DNA from: Sulfurovum sp. NBC37-1
Lineage (GTDB): Bacteria; Campylobacterota; Campylobacteria; Campylobacterales; Sulfurovaceae
Direction: 5' to 3'
NCBI RefSeq assembly: GCF_000010345.1
Contig: NC_009663.1
Location: 1,674,001-1,738,000 of the forward strand
DNA length: 64,000 nucleotides
Part shown: piece after piece, positions 8,677 through 18,406 of the stretch
Numbering within the stretch: the first letter of the stretch is position 1
Layout: each line of letters begins with the position of its first letter
Made by a program: the position numbers and the translations under genes
The notes under the pieces: generated by a model
The model's input: the letters and a program-made list of their open reading frames with translations, nothing else
The model's database searches: none
Told to the model about the DNA's origin: nothing

Positions 8677-11553
8677 CTATTTTATTGTTTTATTCTGCTT
8701 ATACTCATTGAAAAAAGAAATAAAATCTTCTGAAGTCATAGGTTTTGCAAAATAAAAGCCCTGGCCAATATCACAGCCGTTTTTTTTCAGGAATGCTTCC
8801 TGTTCTGGTGTCTCTATACCTTCTGCAATAACCTGGTAACCTAAACTTTTAGAAAGTGCAATGATCGCTTTGGAGACCATGGCATCATGGGAATCATGAG
8901 GCAGATCCGTGATAAAGGATTTATCGATCTTGATCGTATCAAGTGCCAGTCTTTTAAGATAACTCATCGATGAATAGCCTGTTCCGAAATCATCGATTGA
9001 TATCTTGCATCCAATGTTACGCAGGTCTTCCAGAATAGTAAGATTGATCGTCGAATACTCCATAATGAAACGTTCTGTGATCTCTATTTCTATCTTATGT
9101 GCTGGAATACCAATACGCAGTATAATCTCCTGCAGTCTTTCAAATATATCCTCTTCCCGGAACTGGATACTTGACATATTGATGGAGATACTGTCAATAT
9201 CGATACCTTCTTTTTGCCAATGCATATACGTTTTACACGCCTCTTCAAATACAAAATAGCCTATACTGACAATAAGACCCGTCTCTTCTGCAATACCGAT
9301 AAATTTCTCCGGAGAAACGATACCCAGTTGTTCATTCTTCCAGCGTAACAGTGCTTCTACCCCAATGATATTTCTGCTTTCAAGTGCATATTGCGGCTGA
9401 AAATGAAGTAGCAACTCTTTACGCTCTATTGCATGAAGCAGTTCCTGCTCAAGATTTAGCCTCGCTTCCACATCCAGTGACAACTGTTTGGTATAGAACT
9501 GAAAAGTATCTTTCCCTTTTTCCTTGGCATGGTACATTGCTGAATCCGCATGCTTGACGATCTCATTTTTATCTTTACCATCATCCGGATAGATCGCAAT
9601 GCCGATACTTGCTGTTGTATTAAGATGATAGTTCTGTATGTCAATAGGCTCACGAATGACATCCAGCAACTTCTCAGCCTGCTCTCCGGCTTCTTTCTTA
9701 TGCATTTTCAGTTTCATTATTACAACGAACTCGTCCCCACCTATACGTGCGAGTAAAGTGTCGTTATCAAGCTGGGTCTGAATACGGTGTGCAAGCTCAA
9801 TGAGCATTTCATCACCTATATGGTGTCCTAAAGTGTCATTGATCACTTTAAATCGGTCCAGATCGATAAAAAGAACGGCTATCTTATCTTTCTCAATATC
9901 AGCTACTGACAATATTTCATTGATCCTCATTTCAAAACTTGATCGATTGGGCAAACCAGTCAAACTGTCATGATAAGCCAGATAGTTGGCTTTAGTCTCC
10001 ATTTTGATAATCTCTTCAAGGTTTGTATAGATAGCAATATAGTTCTGTATGTCCTGTTTTTCATTTCTTACAACTGCTATAGTAAGCCATACTGGAAGTA
10101 CCTTTCCATCTTTCGTTACATTTTCAACTCGCCCTGACCATCTGCCTGCTGTAAGCAGCTGATGCCACATATTTCCATAAAAAACCTTATCTTCTTTCAA
10201 AGACATGATTATCATCGGTTCTTTACCCACCAGCTCCTCTTTCGTATAACCAAAAAGATCAGAAAATGCAGGATTGATTGATATAATTTTTTTGTTTTCA
10301 TCTGTAATAACTATGCCATCCCCGATATTTTCATAGACTGTTGCAGCCTGCTGCAGGATCTTCTGCTGTCTGATATACGCTGTAACATCGAGCTTGATGG
10401 CCAGGTATTGTATAAGTTCACCATCCATGAAGATCGGAACAATAGAAACCTTTTCATAAATGAGGGAACCGTCTTTTCTTTTGTTGATCAGTTCACCCTG
10501 CCATTTCTCTCCACTGTCGAGTGTTTCATTCAGGTTTTTATAAATCTCCGGGCTTACAAGATCAGATTTAAGGATATTTGGATTTTCTCCAAGCACCTCT
10601 TCTTTTTTGTATCCTGTGCGTAGTTCAAATGCATCATTAACATATTCTATATGCCGCTGAGCATCTGTGATCACAATAACATTGTCACTGTTCTCGATGG
10701 CATAACGGAAAGCCAGCAACTCCTTGGCATTCTTTTTGACACGAATATAACTGAGGATCAGAAGAAACAACATGAGAAAGGCAAGTACAAAGAAGCCTAT
10801 ACCTATCATTTTTTGTTCTTCACGAACATCATTATAAACCAGATTCATCTCGTTTGACAGATGGATGATTTTGCTAGCAAGCCTTATATGGGAATTCTTT
10901 TCTATGATCGCATTCAGTTTTGTGACATTGGCAGCAAAGTTTTCAATATGCAGGCAGAGATATTGGTACAGTTTATCTTTACTGCTACATACCTTAAGTA
11001 AAGCTAGTGAATTGTTGAACATTGCCTTGTCATATGGCAGCCCCATATAGATTTTTCCTACCTGAAAGAAGAGTCCATTAATCAGATCGAGATTTTCAGC
11101 ATCATTCTTATGTAAACGAGTAATCTCTCTTTTCAGATCATACATTGTATGTATAGAATTGGTCAGGTTTGCATTCACTGTTTCAAAGCGTATCAGAAGA
11201 TCATTTTTTTGGTCATAAGCCTTTTTAATAGCCATGAAGTCACCATAGATATGTTCCCCAAACTCCTTTTTTAATGCACTCTTTTTAAGGAAACTTATCT
11301 TCTCATCGAACTGTTTGGAAATACGACTTGTCTCATCATGGTCCAAGTATCGATATTTTTTAAAGAAGATCGAATCCAACCGGTGTTCAAGTGAATTCAT
11401 CTCCTGGAGGACTTGCCGATACTCATCATAATGGCGTATATGCCGATCCCCCTGAAGCAGATAAAAAAAGAGAAAAAGAAGGAGGAGGACAAAAAAAGTA
11501 AAAAGCAGATAAACATTATCTACCCTGCTGTGCAATTTTTCTATGAGTTTCAT
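8677..11553 (-). CDS. Membrane sensor with PAS, GGDEF and EAL domains
   Basis: A 958-residue c-di-GMP signalling protein. Two membrane helices (about 13-34 and 255-278) flank a helical periplasmic sensor region. Two PAS domains (about 285-400 and 405-520) precede a GGDEF cyclase domain with intact ARIGGDEF and an EAL phosphodiesterase domain with VEALLRW, the DDFGTGYSS loop and a C-terminal VIAEGIET motif. Both catalytic signatures look intact, so it may make or break c-di-GMP. It is downstream of the di-heme peroxidase gene, 3 nt apart. Confidence 0.93.
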   Translation of the reverse strand: MKLIEKLHSRVDNVYLLFTFFVLLLLFLFFYLLQGDRHIRHYDEYRQVLQEMNSLEHRLDSIFFKKYRYLDHDETSRISKQFDEKISFLKKSALKKEFGEHIYGDFMAIKKAYDQKNDLLIRFETVNANLTNSIHTMYDLKREITRLHKNDAENLDLINGLFFQVGKIYMGLPYDKAMFNNSLALLKVCSSKDKLYQYLCLHIENFAANVTKLNAIIEKNSHIRLASKIIHLSNEMNLVYNDVREEQKMIGIGFFVLAFLMLFLLILSYIRVKKNAKELLAFRYAIENSDNVIVITDAQRHIEYVNDAFELRTGYKKEEVLGENPNILKSDLVSPEIYKNLNETLDSGEKWQGELINKRKDGSLIYEKVSIVPIFMDGELIQYLAIKLDVTAYIRQQKILQQAATVYENIGDGIVITDENKKIISINPAFSDLFGYTKEELVGKEPMIIMSLKEDKVFYGNMWHQLLTAGRWSGRVENVTKDGKVLPVWLTIAVVRNEKQDIQNYIAIYTNLEEIIKMETKANYLAYHDSLTGLPNRSSFEMRINEILSVADIEKDKIAVLFIDLDRFKVINDTLGHHIGDEMLIELAHRIQTQLDNDTLLARIGGDEFVVIMKLKMHKKEAGEQAEKLLDVIREPIDIQNYHLNTTASIGIAIYPDDGKDKNEIVKHADSAMYHAKEKGKDTFQFYTKQLSLDVEARLNLEQELLHAIERKELLLHFQPQYALESRNIIGVEALLRWKNEQLGIVSPEKFIGIAEETGLIVSIGYFVFEEACKTYMHWQKEGIDIDSISINMSSIQFREEDIFERLQEIILRIGIPAHKIEIEITERFIMEYSTINLTILEDLRNIGCKISIDDFGTGYSSMSYLKRLALDTIKIDKSFITDLPHDSHDAMVSKAIIALSKSLGYQVIAEGIETPEQEAFLKKNGCDIGQGFYFAKPMTSEDFISFFNEYKQNKTIK

Positions 11554-11556
11554 GTA

Positions 11557-12483
11557 TCAGTTCCTCTTTTTGACACTTTGAGGTATCTCACCTGTTAATG
11601 ACTTGAGAAAGGCAACGATCTTCATGATCTCATCCTCCGTCATATACCTGCCAAGCTGGTGCTCCGACATAATCTCAACAGCCTCTTTGAGCGTATGTGC
11701 CCGGCCGTCATGCATATAGGGAGCAGTCAAGGCCACATTTCTCAGTGACGGTACCTTAAAGACATATTTGTCCTCTTCCCGTTTGGTAATGTTGTAACGT
11801 CCCAGGGCACTGCTGTTGGCATCTTTGAAAATACCGAACTTGTTATAAAAATTCCCTCCTACATTGATACCGTTATGGCAGACGATACATCCTTTGGACT
11901 CGAAGAGTTTGTATCCCTCTTCGACCTCCGGGCTTATAGCATTCTTTTCTCCTTTTAGATAGCGGTCAAAAGGTGCGTTGGGTGTAATAAGCGTTTTTTC
12001 ATACTCCGCAATGGCATCGGCTACATTCTCCTGCGTAATGCCATCAGAATAAACCTTTGCGAACTCCGAAACATACATCGGATCTTTTTTCAATGTATCC
12101 ACGGTCTGCGCCATGGTCATATTCATTTCTACGGGATTCTCTATCGGTCCGAAGACCTGTGCTTTAAGATCTTCGGCACGGCCATCCCAGAATTGACGGA
12201 AATTAAAGACGGCATTGTAAACGGTGGGAGAGTTGATATTTCCCCTCTTTCCACCCACACCTATAGAGAATTTCCGGCCATCATCTCCTCCATTTTCAAG
12301 ATCATGACAGCTGGCACAGGAAACTGTCCCGTCCTGTGACAAACGGGGATCGAAAAAAAGCTTATGTCCTAAAACTACCTTTTTGCGATCTACTTTCACA
12401 CTTTGGGGAAGCGGTTTGATAGGAGCAGACAACACCATACTGAATACTAAGAAAGTCAGTAAAAAAATGTTTGTAAACTTCAT
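11557..12483 (-). CDS. Di-heme cytochrome c peroxidase-like protein
   Basis: A periplasmic MauG/CcpA-family protein of 308 aa. After a signal peptide (cleavage near VLSAP) it has two heme c attachment sites, CASCHD (about residue 56) and CIVCHN (about residue 200), plus MHDGRAHTLKEAVEIM near the C-terminus. Such enzymes reduce hydrogen peroxide with electrons from small cytochromes. The second axial Met cannot be assigned with confidence. Just upstream of the ATG is an unusual C-run (12488-12496 on the plus strand, giving a G-run that may serve as ribosome-binding site). Confidence 0.88.
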   Translation of the reverse strand: MKFTNIFLLTFLVFSMVLSAPIKPLPQSVKVDRKKVVLGHKLFFDPRLSQDGTVSCASCHDLENGGDDGRKFSIGVGGKRGNINSPTVYNAVFNFRQFWDGRAEDLKAQVFGPIENPVEMNMTMAQTVDTLKKDPMYVSEFAKVYSDGITQENVADAIAEYEKTLITPNAPFDRYLKGEKNAISPEVEEGYKLFESKGCIVCHNGINVGGNFYNKFGIFKDANSSALGRYNITKREEDKYVFKVPSLRNVALTAPYMHDGRAHTLKEAVEIMSEHQLGRYMTEDEIMKIVAFLKSLTGEIPQSVKKRN

Positions 12484-12505
12484 ACTTTCCCCCCCCCACT
12501 CATTT

Positions 12506-13357
12506 TTATAGTTCTATACAGGTCCCGACACCTGAACTGGTCAAGATCTCCAGTAAAAGAGAGTGTTCAACACGTCCGTCGATAATATGTGCTTTTTTCA
12601 CGCCACCTCTGAGTGCCTCAATACAGGCATCAACCTTGGGAACCATACCGCCCTGTATGGTACCGTCTTCTTTCAGTGCTTCTGTCTGCTCAATACTCAG
12701 ATTGGTGATGAGTTCCATCTCTTTGTCCAGTACACCCGGCGTATCCGTCAGGAAAAGTATCTTTCGTGCTTCCAATGCAACAGCGATCCTGCTTGCAGCC
12801 AGGTCCGCATTGATATTGAATCCCGGATGCCCCAGAATGTTGCTGCCTGCAATAGGAGCGATCACAGGCACAGCATCATCATCGATGATATTGTCGACGA
12901 TCTCCGGATCGATATCTTCTATCAGTCCTGTATAGCCGAAATTCTCGAAATCCTTCGGCATTCCTTTGAGAAAACCACCGTCCTTTCCGGAGATCCCTAT
13001 AGCTTTGGCCCCATGATTGTCCAAAAGCGAAACGATCTCTTTATTGATTTCACCCGAAAGTACCATTTCAACAATACGCATCACTTCTTTGGTCGTCACA
13101 CGCTGACCGTCAATGAACGTCGTATCAACCCCGAGGTCTGCTAAAAGCTGGGTAATGCTTTTACCTCCACCATGCACGATGATGGGTTTCATCCCTACCA
13201 GGTGCAGCAGGACGATGTCCTGTGCGAACTGTTCTTTTAGCTCGGCACTTGTCTGTGCGGCACCGCCATATTTGACAACGATCTTTTCATTGGAGAATTT
13301 TTTGATGAAAGGAAGGGCATCAAGCAGCGTTTTTACAACATCGATCTTGTGTTTCAT
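12506..13357 (-). CDS. argB: Acetylglutamate kinase
   Basis: Second step of arginine synthesis, phosphorylating N-acetyl-L-glutamate. Amino-acid kinase landmarks include KIVVKYGGAAQTSAELKE, PIIVHGGGKSITQLLADLG, the ILFLTDTPGVLD loop and GGMVPKVDACIEALRGGVK. Its length of 283 is typical. It lies downstream of lpxK on the minus strand. No other arg gene is nearby. Confidence 0.97.
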   Translation of the reverse strand: MKHKIDVVKTLLDALPFIKKFSNEKIVVKYGGAAQTSAELKEQFAQDIVLLHLVGMKPIIVHGGGKSITQLLADLGVDTTFIDGQRVTTKEVMRIVEMVLSGEINKEIVSLLDNHGAKAIGISGKDGGFLKGMPKDFENFGYTGLIEDIDPEIVDNIIDDDAVPVIAPIAGSNILGHPGFNINADLAASRIAVALEARKILFLTDTPGVLDKEMELITNLSIEQTEALKEDGTIQGGMVPKVDACIEALRGGVKKAHIIDGRVEHSLLLEILTSSGVGTCIEL

Positions 13358-13384
13358 ATGATAGATTCCTTTTAAAGAAGTTTC

Positions 13385-14299
13385 CTAGTGACGGGCTTTG
13401 ATATATCTGTCGATTTTTTCAAAAATCTCATTTTTTATCTTTAATTTTAACTTAGTTTTGGAGACAGGTAACTTAAAGTTCGTCATTTTGACATAATCCT
13501 TTTCCGTAACAAGAAGACTCTGGGCATCATACTCTTTCAATATTTTTTCAAGCATCTCCTTTTCAAAATAGGCATGATCCTCCAGATAAACCTTCCCGAT
13601 TACTCCTGCAGGAAGGTAAGGATCAAGGCGCTGCGGATTGGAAATAGCCGTGACCAGAACCATCTTCTCCGTAAGGTCTTCATAACTTACAATTCTTTCA
13701 AAATCTTCCTTCTCTTTCAGTACCAAATCTGCATATTTCTTGCTAAAGGAGAATTCCCTGAAAGGCCCGGAGGGAAAGGGGAAAGGATTGTTTATCTGCT
13801 CAGGTTCCAGAAGAATTTCAAACTTTTCGATCTCCACCCGGTTGAAACCGTCATCAAGAATGATGAGCTTCGCCCCCTGCCCCGTTGCCAAAGCGATCGC
13901 TTCATGCCTGTCCTCGCTTACTATGACCGAAGCACCGGGAAGGGAAAGTGCCATCAGCAGTGCCTCATCCCCGCTCTGCTCGACGGGAACAAGTATCTTT
14001 CCCCTCCGGCTCACCTCGACCAGTCCGTTGCTCTTCCTGCCGTATCCGCGTGAAATGACCGCAACGTCACTGTAACGGGATGCAAGCGCAATGACAAAAG
14101 GGGTTTTACCGCTTCCTCCGACAATGAGATTTCCTATACTGACAATAGGAATACCAAAATCTTTTTTGCGAGCAAATATTCTACGGAACAGCATCCAACT
14201 TCCATACAAAATAGAGAGCGGAAGTAATAGCAGGATGACAGGATAGTGGTACCATCGGGGATGAAAGAGCATCTGCTCATAGGCATGGGTCACTGACAC
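13385..14299 (-). CDS. lpxK: Tetraacyldisaccharide 4'-kinase
   Basis: Inner-membrane enzyme that adds the 4'-phosphate to lipid A. A membrane segment (about 18-38, YPVILLLLPLSILYGSWML) is followed by the P-loop VGNLIVGGSGKTPFVIALA, then VISRGYGRKSNG and the LILDDGFNRVEIEKFEILL stretch. Its 304 aa are in family range. The start overlaps the upstream DUF455 gene by 10 bp, so they are probably one transcript. Confidence 0.95.
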   Translation of the reverse strand: MSVTHAYEQMLFHPRWYHYPVILLLLPLSILYGSWMLFRRIFARKKDFGIPIVSIGNLIVGGSGKTPFVIALASRYSDVAVISRGYGRKSNGLVEVSRRGKILVPVEQSGDEALLMALSLPGASVIVSEDRHEAIALATGQGAKLIILDDGFNRVEIEKFEILLEPEQINNPFPFPSGPFREFSFSKKYADLVLKEKEDFERIVSYEDLTEKMVLVTAISNPQRLDPYLPAGVIGKVYLEDHAYFEKEMLEKILKEYDAQSLLVTEKDYVKMTNFKLPVSKTKLKLKIKNEIFEKIDRYIKARH

Positions 14300-15102
14300 T
14301 GTTTCGCACCCAGCTTCAAAATCTCGCTGCAGGTGAACCCCGCTTCTTTCCTTGCATTCACATTGATGTGGGGACGGTGCTTGCCCAAAAGTCTGTAGCG
14401 TTCAAGTATGTCAAAATAGACACTTTCGTCCAGACCGTTTTTCTCACAGAGATACTTAAACCATTTATCTCCTTTATGGACATGGACGATCTCTTCATCA
14501 TAGATGATATCGAGCGCTTCGATCAGCTTTGCCACAACAGGATTTTTTCGCTTGTTCTCCAACTTTTTGATGATCTGCGGGTTGACATCCAATCCTGAAG
14601 CTTCATAATAGCGCGGTACGATCGCCATACGGTCAAGCACGGAACCTGCCGTATGCTCAGCCGCATCGAACAGCCCGCAGTGAACGGGAAAATCCCCATA
14701 ACTGTACCCTACTTCTTCCAGCAATTCACCAAGCATCTTGTAGTGTCGTATCTCGTCATGTGCTACTTCCAGCCAGTCGATCTTGTATTCGACAGGCATC
14801 CCAGGAAAGCGATAGACCGCATCGAGTGCAAGGTCTATGGCAGAGTATTCAATGTGTGCAATGGCATGGATCAGTGTTGCCAGCCCTTCGTTGGTATCAT
14901 AGTCTTTTCTCGCAGGCAGTTCTCTCGGGTCAACGATCCGACATTTGGAGGCATAGGAAGGCTTTTCAAAGTGCTTTGGAGTGAAATCAACATTACTAAC
15001 GTCATTTTTGGTACAATACTCCAAACACTGAAGCGTCAACTGCTCTTTCAGGGCGATCTCATCAGTGAGGATGGCTTCTTCGAGGAGTTCATAGATATTC
15101 AT
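14290..15102 (-). CDS. DUF455 ferritin-like protein
   Basis: A 270-residue DUF455/COG2833 protein. The central ferritin-like helical bundle has putative metal ligands in HAIAHIEYSAIDLALDAV (E-x-x-H-type) and EVAHDEIRHYKMLGELLEE, plus DEEIVHVHKGDKWF. Relatives include MiaE-like di-iron enzymes, but the substrate of this group is unknown to me. It precedes lpxK with a 10-bp overlap and diverges from the hydrolase gene at 15119. Confidence 0.8.
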   Translation of the reverse strand: MNIYELLEEAILTDEIALKEQLTLQCLEYCTKNDVSNVDFTPKHFEKPSYASKCRIVDPRELPARKDYDTNEGLATLIHAIAHIEYSAIDLALDAVYRFPGMPVEYKIDWLEVAHDEIRHYKMLGELLEEVGYSYGDFPVHCGLFDAAEHTAGSVLDRMAIVPRYYEASGLDVNPQIIKKLENKRKNPVVAKLIEALDIIYDEEIVHVHKGDKWFKYLCEKNGLDESVYFDILERYRLLGKHRPHINVNARKEAGFTCSEILKLGAKQCQ

Positions 15103-15118
15103 AAGGAGATTATAACCG

Positions 15119-15724
15119 ATGGAGATTAAAATACAACCTATGGGGGTCTACCAGACCAACTGCTATATCGTCACTGTGGACGGGAAAGATTTTATCATAG
15201 ACCCCGGCATCGATGCGACAGACTGGGTGATGAACAATGTTACCAATCCCATAGCCATCCTCAATACACACGGTCACTTCGACCATGTCTGGAGCAATGC
15301 AGAGCTCAAAGAAAAACTTCAACTTCCCATCTACTGTCCCAAAGGAGATACTTTCATGCTCACCGACGATCCGCTTGGACAGGGAACACCCAAAAGTACA
15401 CCCGACTATGAAGTGGACGGGGATGAAGAGCTTACCATAGAAGGGGTCAAGATAAAATACAGACATTTCCCCGGACACACCCCCGGATGCTCCATTATAG
15501 AGATGGGAGACGTCTGGTTCAGCGGAGACTTCCTCTTCCAGCAGAGTATCGGACGCTGGGATTTTCCTGCCTCAAGCGGAGAAGATATGATCAAGAGTCT
15601 GGAGAAAGCGCTGCTGCTAAAGGGAGATTACACGATTTACCCTGGTCACGGGCTGAGCACCACATTGAAAGCGGAACAGAGAGTTATTCCTTATTGGATA
15701 GAGCAGGTGAGAAGAACATTATGA
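15119..15724 (+). CDS. Metallo-beta-lactamase-fold hydrolase (glyoxalase II-like)
   Basis: A 201-residue MBL-fold protein. The zinc motif NTHGHFDHVWSN (HxHxDH) at about residues 42-53 is followed by FPGHTPGCS, WFSGDFLFQQSIGRWDFP and the last ligand in YPGHGLST. This is the usual short hydroxyacylglutathione-hydrolase-like subfamily, probably a cytoplasmic thioester hydrolase; the true substrate cannot be told from sequence. It is divergent from the DUF455 gene with only 16 bp between them. Confidence 0.88.
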   Translation: MEIKIQPMGVYQTNCYIVTVDGKDFIIDPGIDATDWVMNNVTNPIAILNTHGHFDHVWSNAELKEKLQLPIYCPKGDTFMLTDDPLGQGTPKSTPDYEVDGDEELTIEGVKIKYRHFPGHTPGCSIIEMGDVWFSGDFLFQQSIGRWDFPASSGEDMIKSLEKALLLKGDYTIYPGHGLSTTLKAEQRVIPYWIEQVRRTL

Positions 15725-15805
15725 TCGTTGAACTGCTTCACGATCAGTTCTTCGAAACCGGAGTGGTGGAGCAAAGCGACCTGCGTAGGTAGAACACTCT
15801 AAGTC

Positions 15806-15866
15806 GTAGGGTGCTGTCCCCTGACGGCACCACCATAAATGGTGCTGTGAGGACACAGCACCCTAC
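15806..15866. repeat. REP-like inverted repeat, copy 2
   Basis: Left arm GTAGGGTGCTGTCCCCTGAC plus GGCACC and right arm GGTGCTGTGAGGACACAGCA plus CCCTAC form a long imperfect hairpin around a 9-base loop. It lies between the convergent hydrolase gene and ygiQ. The arms share the outer GTAGGGTGCTGT with the copy at 32622. Confidence 0.7.
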
Positions 15867-15891
15867 ACCGTTGATGTGTGAATTACATAAT

Positions 15892-15916
15892 GGGCACCTC
15901 TAATAACCCTAAATAG
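15892..15916 (+). repeat. Solo terminus of the roughly 270-bp element near the ygiQ 3' end
   Basis: GGGCACCTCTAATAACCCTA followed by AATAG is nearly identical to the site at 34101 and to the left end of the element at 23818. No other part of the element is next to it. It lies 14 bp beyond the ygiQ stop codon. Confidence 0.55.
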
Positions 15917-15929
15917 AAATGCCGGGCTT

Positions 15930-17819
15930 CTACTCCTCCCTATACACTATTCTCTCTTTATGTAATGTTTTGTAGGTTTTATAGTTGATAGGCCTTGGCG
16001 GCTTTAAACTGTTTTTCTGCTGTGGCTCTTTTTTTTCGTGCACTTTTCTCTTTTTAAACGGTTTTGCCTGATTGTGCTGTGGTTTTCCCGCACTATACTT
16101 TTTAAATGGCTCTTTTTGTGTGACCACATCTTTCTGCTTTTGCTTTTGCTGCGGGTCTTTTTCCACGAAGACCGGTTCTCTTGTCCACGGGTCCATCTCC
16201 GTATAGTACATCAGTGCCGAATAGGTTGACGGTGTAGGTATGAAGACCTGTACCTGTTCAGGATTCAGATGCAGCTCCTGGTTGGCAAACTCTTTGAGGT
16301 TTTGCATATCTTTAAGCTGACTTCCCGGATGTGCGGCGATCAGGTAGTAGGTTAAAAACTGTTTTTTACCCGATTGACGGTTAAGTTCATCAAAATCCGC
16401 CTTGAAGCGCATCAGTGTCGCTTTGTCAGGCTTATTCATCAGTTTCAAGACTTTATCATCAATATGCTCCGGAGCTACTTTCATCTGCCCTGAAATATGA
16501 TGATCGACCAGTGTTTTGAGGTATTGCTTGCCATGCTTTTTATCTTCCTGGATCAGATCATACCGGATGCCGCTATTGACAAAGGCTTTTTTGACATGAG
16601 GCAATTTTCGTATTTTTCCCAACAGTTCTATCTGAGGTGCATGGTCCGGACGCAATATGGGGCAGACCTGGGAGCTGGTACAGGGTATATCCTGACACAC
16701 ACCGCTTTTGAGCTTTTTGTCACACTCAAAGCCGTACATATTCGCCGTCGCACCTCCGACATCGTTGATGATGCCCTTGAAATCTTTATGTGCTTTGAAT
16801 TCATCGATCTCGGAAACGATAGAGTCCTGGCTTCGGCTTCGTATGGTACGCCCCTGATGCACTGTGATCGCACAGAAGTTGCATTCACCGTAGCATCCGT
16901 GATGTGTGGTCACGGAGAATTGTATCGTTTGTAATCCCCGTACTTCACCCTGTGCCTTGTAATAGGGATGCACATCCCTCTCATACCCAATGTCATAGAC
17001 ATGATCGATCTCCTCCTGGGTCATACTGGGCTGGGGAGGATTTTGTATCAGGTGACGGTTGCCGTGAAGCTGGCACAACCCTTTGGAGATATCGGGTTCA
17101 TTATTGGCATAGAAGTGGTGGAACATGGAGATGAAGGCATGCTTGTCCCCGGCACACTCTTCGTAAGAGGGAAGTTCGTAATACCCTTCTTTAGGTTCTT
17201 TTGCAATATAACAAATACCTCTGATATCCTCAATGGGCTTCTTATCCCGGAAAGCATCCGTAAGCTCCACAACAGATTTTTCTGCCATCCCGTAAACCAA
17301 TACATCAGCCTTTGCATCAAAAAGCAGTGAACGCCTTATCTTGTTTGTCCAGAAATCATAGTGTGCGACCCGGCGCAGACTTGCTTCCACCCCTCCAAGT
17401 ACCAGAGGTACAGTATCTTTAAAGTGCTGACGTATCAGGTTGGCATACTTGATGACCGCCCTGTCCGGTCTTCGGTCATTGACCGCTCCGGGTGTGAAGT
17501 CATCACTTTTTCGGAATTTCTTCGTTGCCGTATAGTTGGCCACCATACTGTCCACTAGACCACCGCTTATCCCCCAGTAGAGCTTCGGCTCTCCCAGACG
17601 CATGATATCCTTACCGCTTTCAATGTCAGGCTGCGCGATCACCCCGACACGATACCCGGCATCCACAAGCAGCTTACCTACGATTGCGATCCCGTTATAG
17701 GGTGTATCCACATAGGTATCACCACTGACAAGTATAACATCGAGCTGTTCCCAGCCTAACGCTTTTAACTCTTTTTTGGTTGTCGGTAAGAACATGGGTT
17801 TCCTTCTATGGCTTTTCAA
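15930..17819 (-). CDS. ygiQ: YgiQ-family radical SAM protein
   Basis: A 629-residue radical SAM protein. The N-terminal domain (about 1-280) has LGWEQLDVILVSGDTYVDTP, and the radical SAM cluster motif CYGECNFCAITVHQGR (CxxxCxxC) is near residue 310. The C-terminal 80 residues are Lys/Gln-rich and probably disordered. The family function is unsettled; it is widely conserved. The neighbouring minus-strand hotdog gene is 16 bp upstream. Confidence 0.9.
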   Translation of the reverse strand: MKSHRRKPMFLPTTKKELKALGWEQLDVILVSGDTYVDTPYNGIAIVGKLLVDAGYRVGVIAQPDIESGKDIMRLGEPKLYWGISGGLVDSMVANYTATKKFRKSDDFTPGAVNDRRPDRAVIKYANLIRQHFKDTVPLVLGGVEASLRRVAHYDFWTNKIRRSLLFDAKADVLVYGMAEKSVVELTDAFRDKKPIEDIRGICYIAKEPKEGYYELPSYEECAGDKHAFISMFHHFYANNEPDISKGLCQLHGNRHLIQNPPQPSMTQEEIDHVYDIGYERDVHPYYKAQGEVRGLQTIQFSVTTHHGCYGECNFCAITVHQGRTIRSRSQDSIVSEIDEFKAHKDFKGIINDVGGATANMYGFECDKKLKSGVCQDIPCTSSQVCPILRPDHAPQIELLGKIRKLPHVKKAFVNSGIRYDLIQEDKKHGKQYLKTLVDHHISGQMKVAPEHIDDKVLKLMNKPDKATLMRFKADFDELNRQSGKKQFLTYYLIAAHPGSQLKDMQNLKEFANQELHLNPEQVQVFIPTPSTYSALMYYTEMDPWTREPVFVEKDPQQKQKQKDVVTQKEPFKKYSAGKPQHNQAKPFKKRKVHEKKEPQQKNSLKPPRPINYKTYKTLHKERIVYREE

Positions 17820-17835
17820 GCCTTATCGTTACTGT

Positions 17836-18222
17836 TTATTCGCCAAGTACGTGCTGATCAAGTACGAACGTGGTAAAACTGCCCTCAAAGACCAACTTTC
17901 CATCTACAAATGCTTCTACGGCAACTTCTCGCTTTTTGCCCTTTTCCTGCACCACTCTCGCCATACAGGAGACCGTATCCCCCACTTTCACCGGAGCGAC
18001 GAATTTCGATGTCGACGCACCCAATACCACATAAGGATCATTCACTGCACACATCGCCGCATAATCAGCCGCACCAAACATAAAGCCGCCATGCACCAAC
18101 CCTCTCTCGTCCGCTACCATCTGATGTGTGGTATGCAGCAGTACCTCTGCATAATTCTCCTCAATTCTGACGACTTTGCCACAGAGTGATGGGTCGATGT
18201 TCAAGTGGGTGTTCTGTTGCAT
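17836..18222 (-). CDS. Hotdog-fold thioesterase-like protein
   Basis: A 128-residue hotdog-fold protein. The stretch ERGLVHGGFMFGAADYAAMC is the central helix region typical of PaaI/FlK-type thioesterases, and SKFVAPVKVGDTVSCMARVV forms the edge strands. It probably hydrolyses an acyl-CoA, but the substrate is not evident. No signal peptide. It is likely co-transcribed with ygiQ. Confidence 0.78.
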   Translation of the reverse strand: MQQNTHLNIDPSLCGKVVRIEENYAEVLLHTTHQMVADERGLVHGGFMFGAADYAAMCAVNDPYVVLGASTSKFVAPVKVGDTVSCMARVVQEKGKKREVAVEAFVDGKLVFEGSFTTFVLDQHVLGE

Positions 18223-18355
18223 TCACATAGTCCTCAAATTTTTTACAGATTATAACAGATTTAATACTCTGTATGCTGTAAAATTAGACGCTTAGTTTGC
18301 TGTAGATTTGGCTGAATGGGCCTGTTGGAGCGAGAGAGTTTACGTTATAGTAAAT

Positions 18356-18383
18356 GACCGGGCGGAAACAGGTCCGTCCGGTC
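18356..18383. terminator. Strong GC hairpin downstream of the HsrA-like gene
   Basis: GACCGGGCGGA, loop AACAGG, TCCGTCCGGTC: an 11-bp stem with one G.T pair on the plus strand. It sits between the start of the hotdog gene and the end of the regulator gene. A weak T-rich stretch follows on the minus strand, so a terminator for the regulator is the simplest reading. The one non-Watson-Crick pair would be tolerated only in plus-strand RNA. Confidence 0.4.
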
Positions 18384-18406
18384 AAAGATGCAGTAAAATA
18401 AGTGAT

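Noticed and set aside
18223-18406. tRNA or small RNA gene in the gap before the HsrA-like gene
   Set aside because: Only one GC-rich hairpin is present and no cloverleaf, anticodon or promoter-terminator pair can be drawn.
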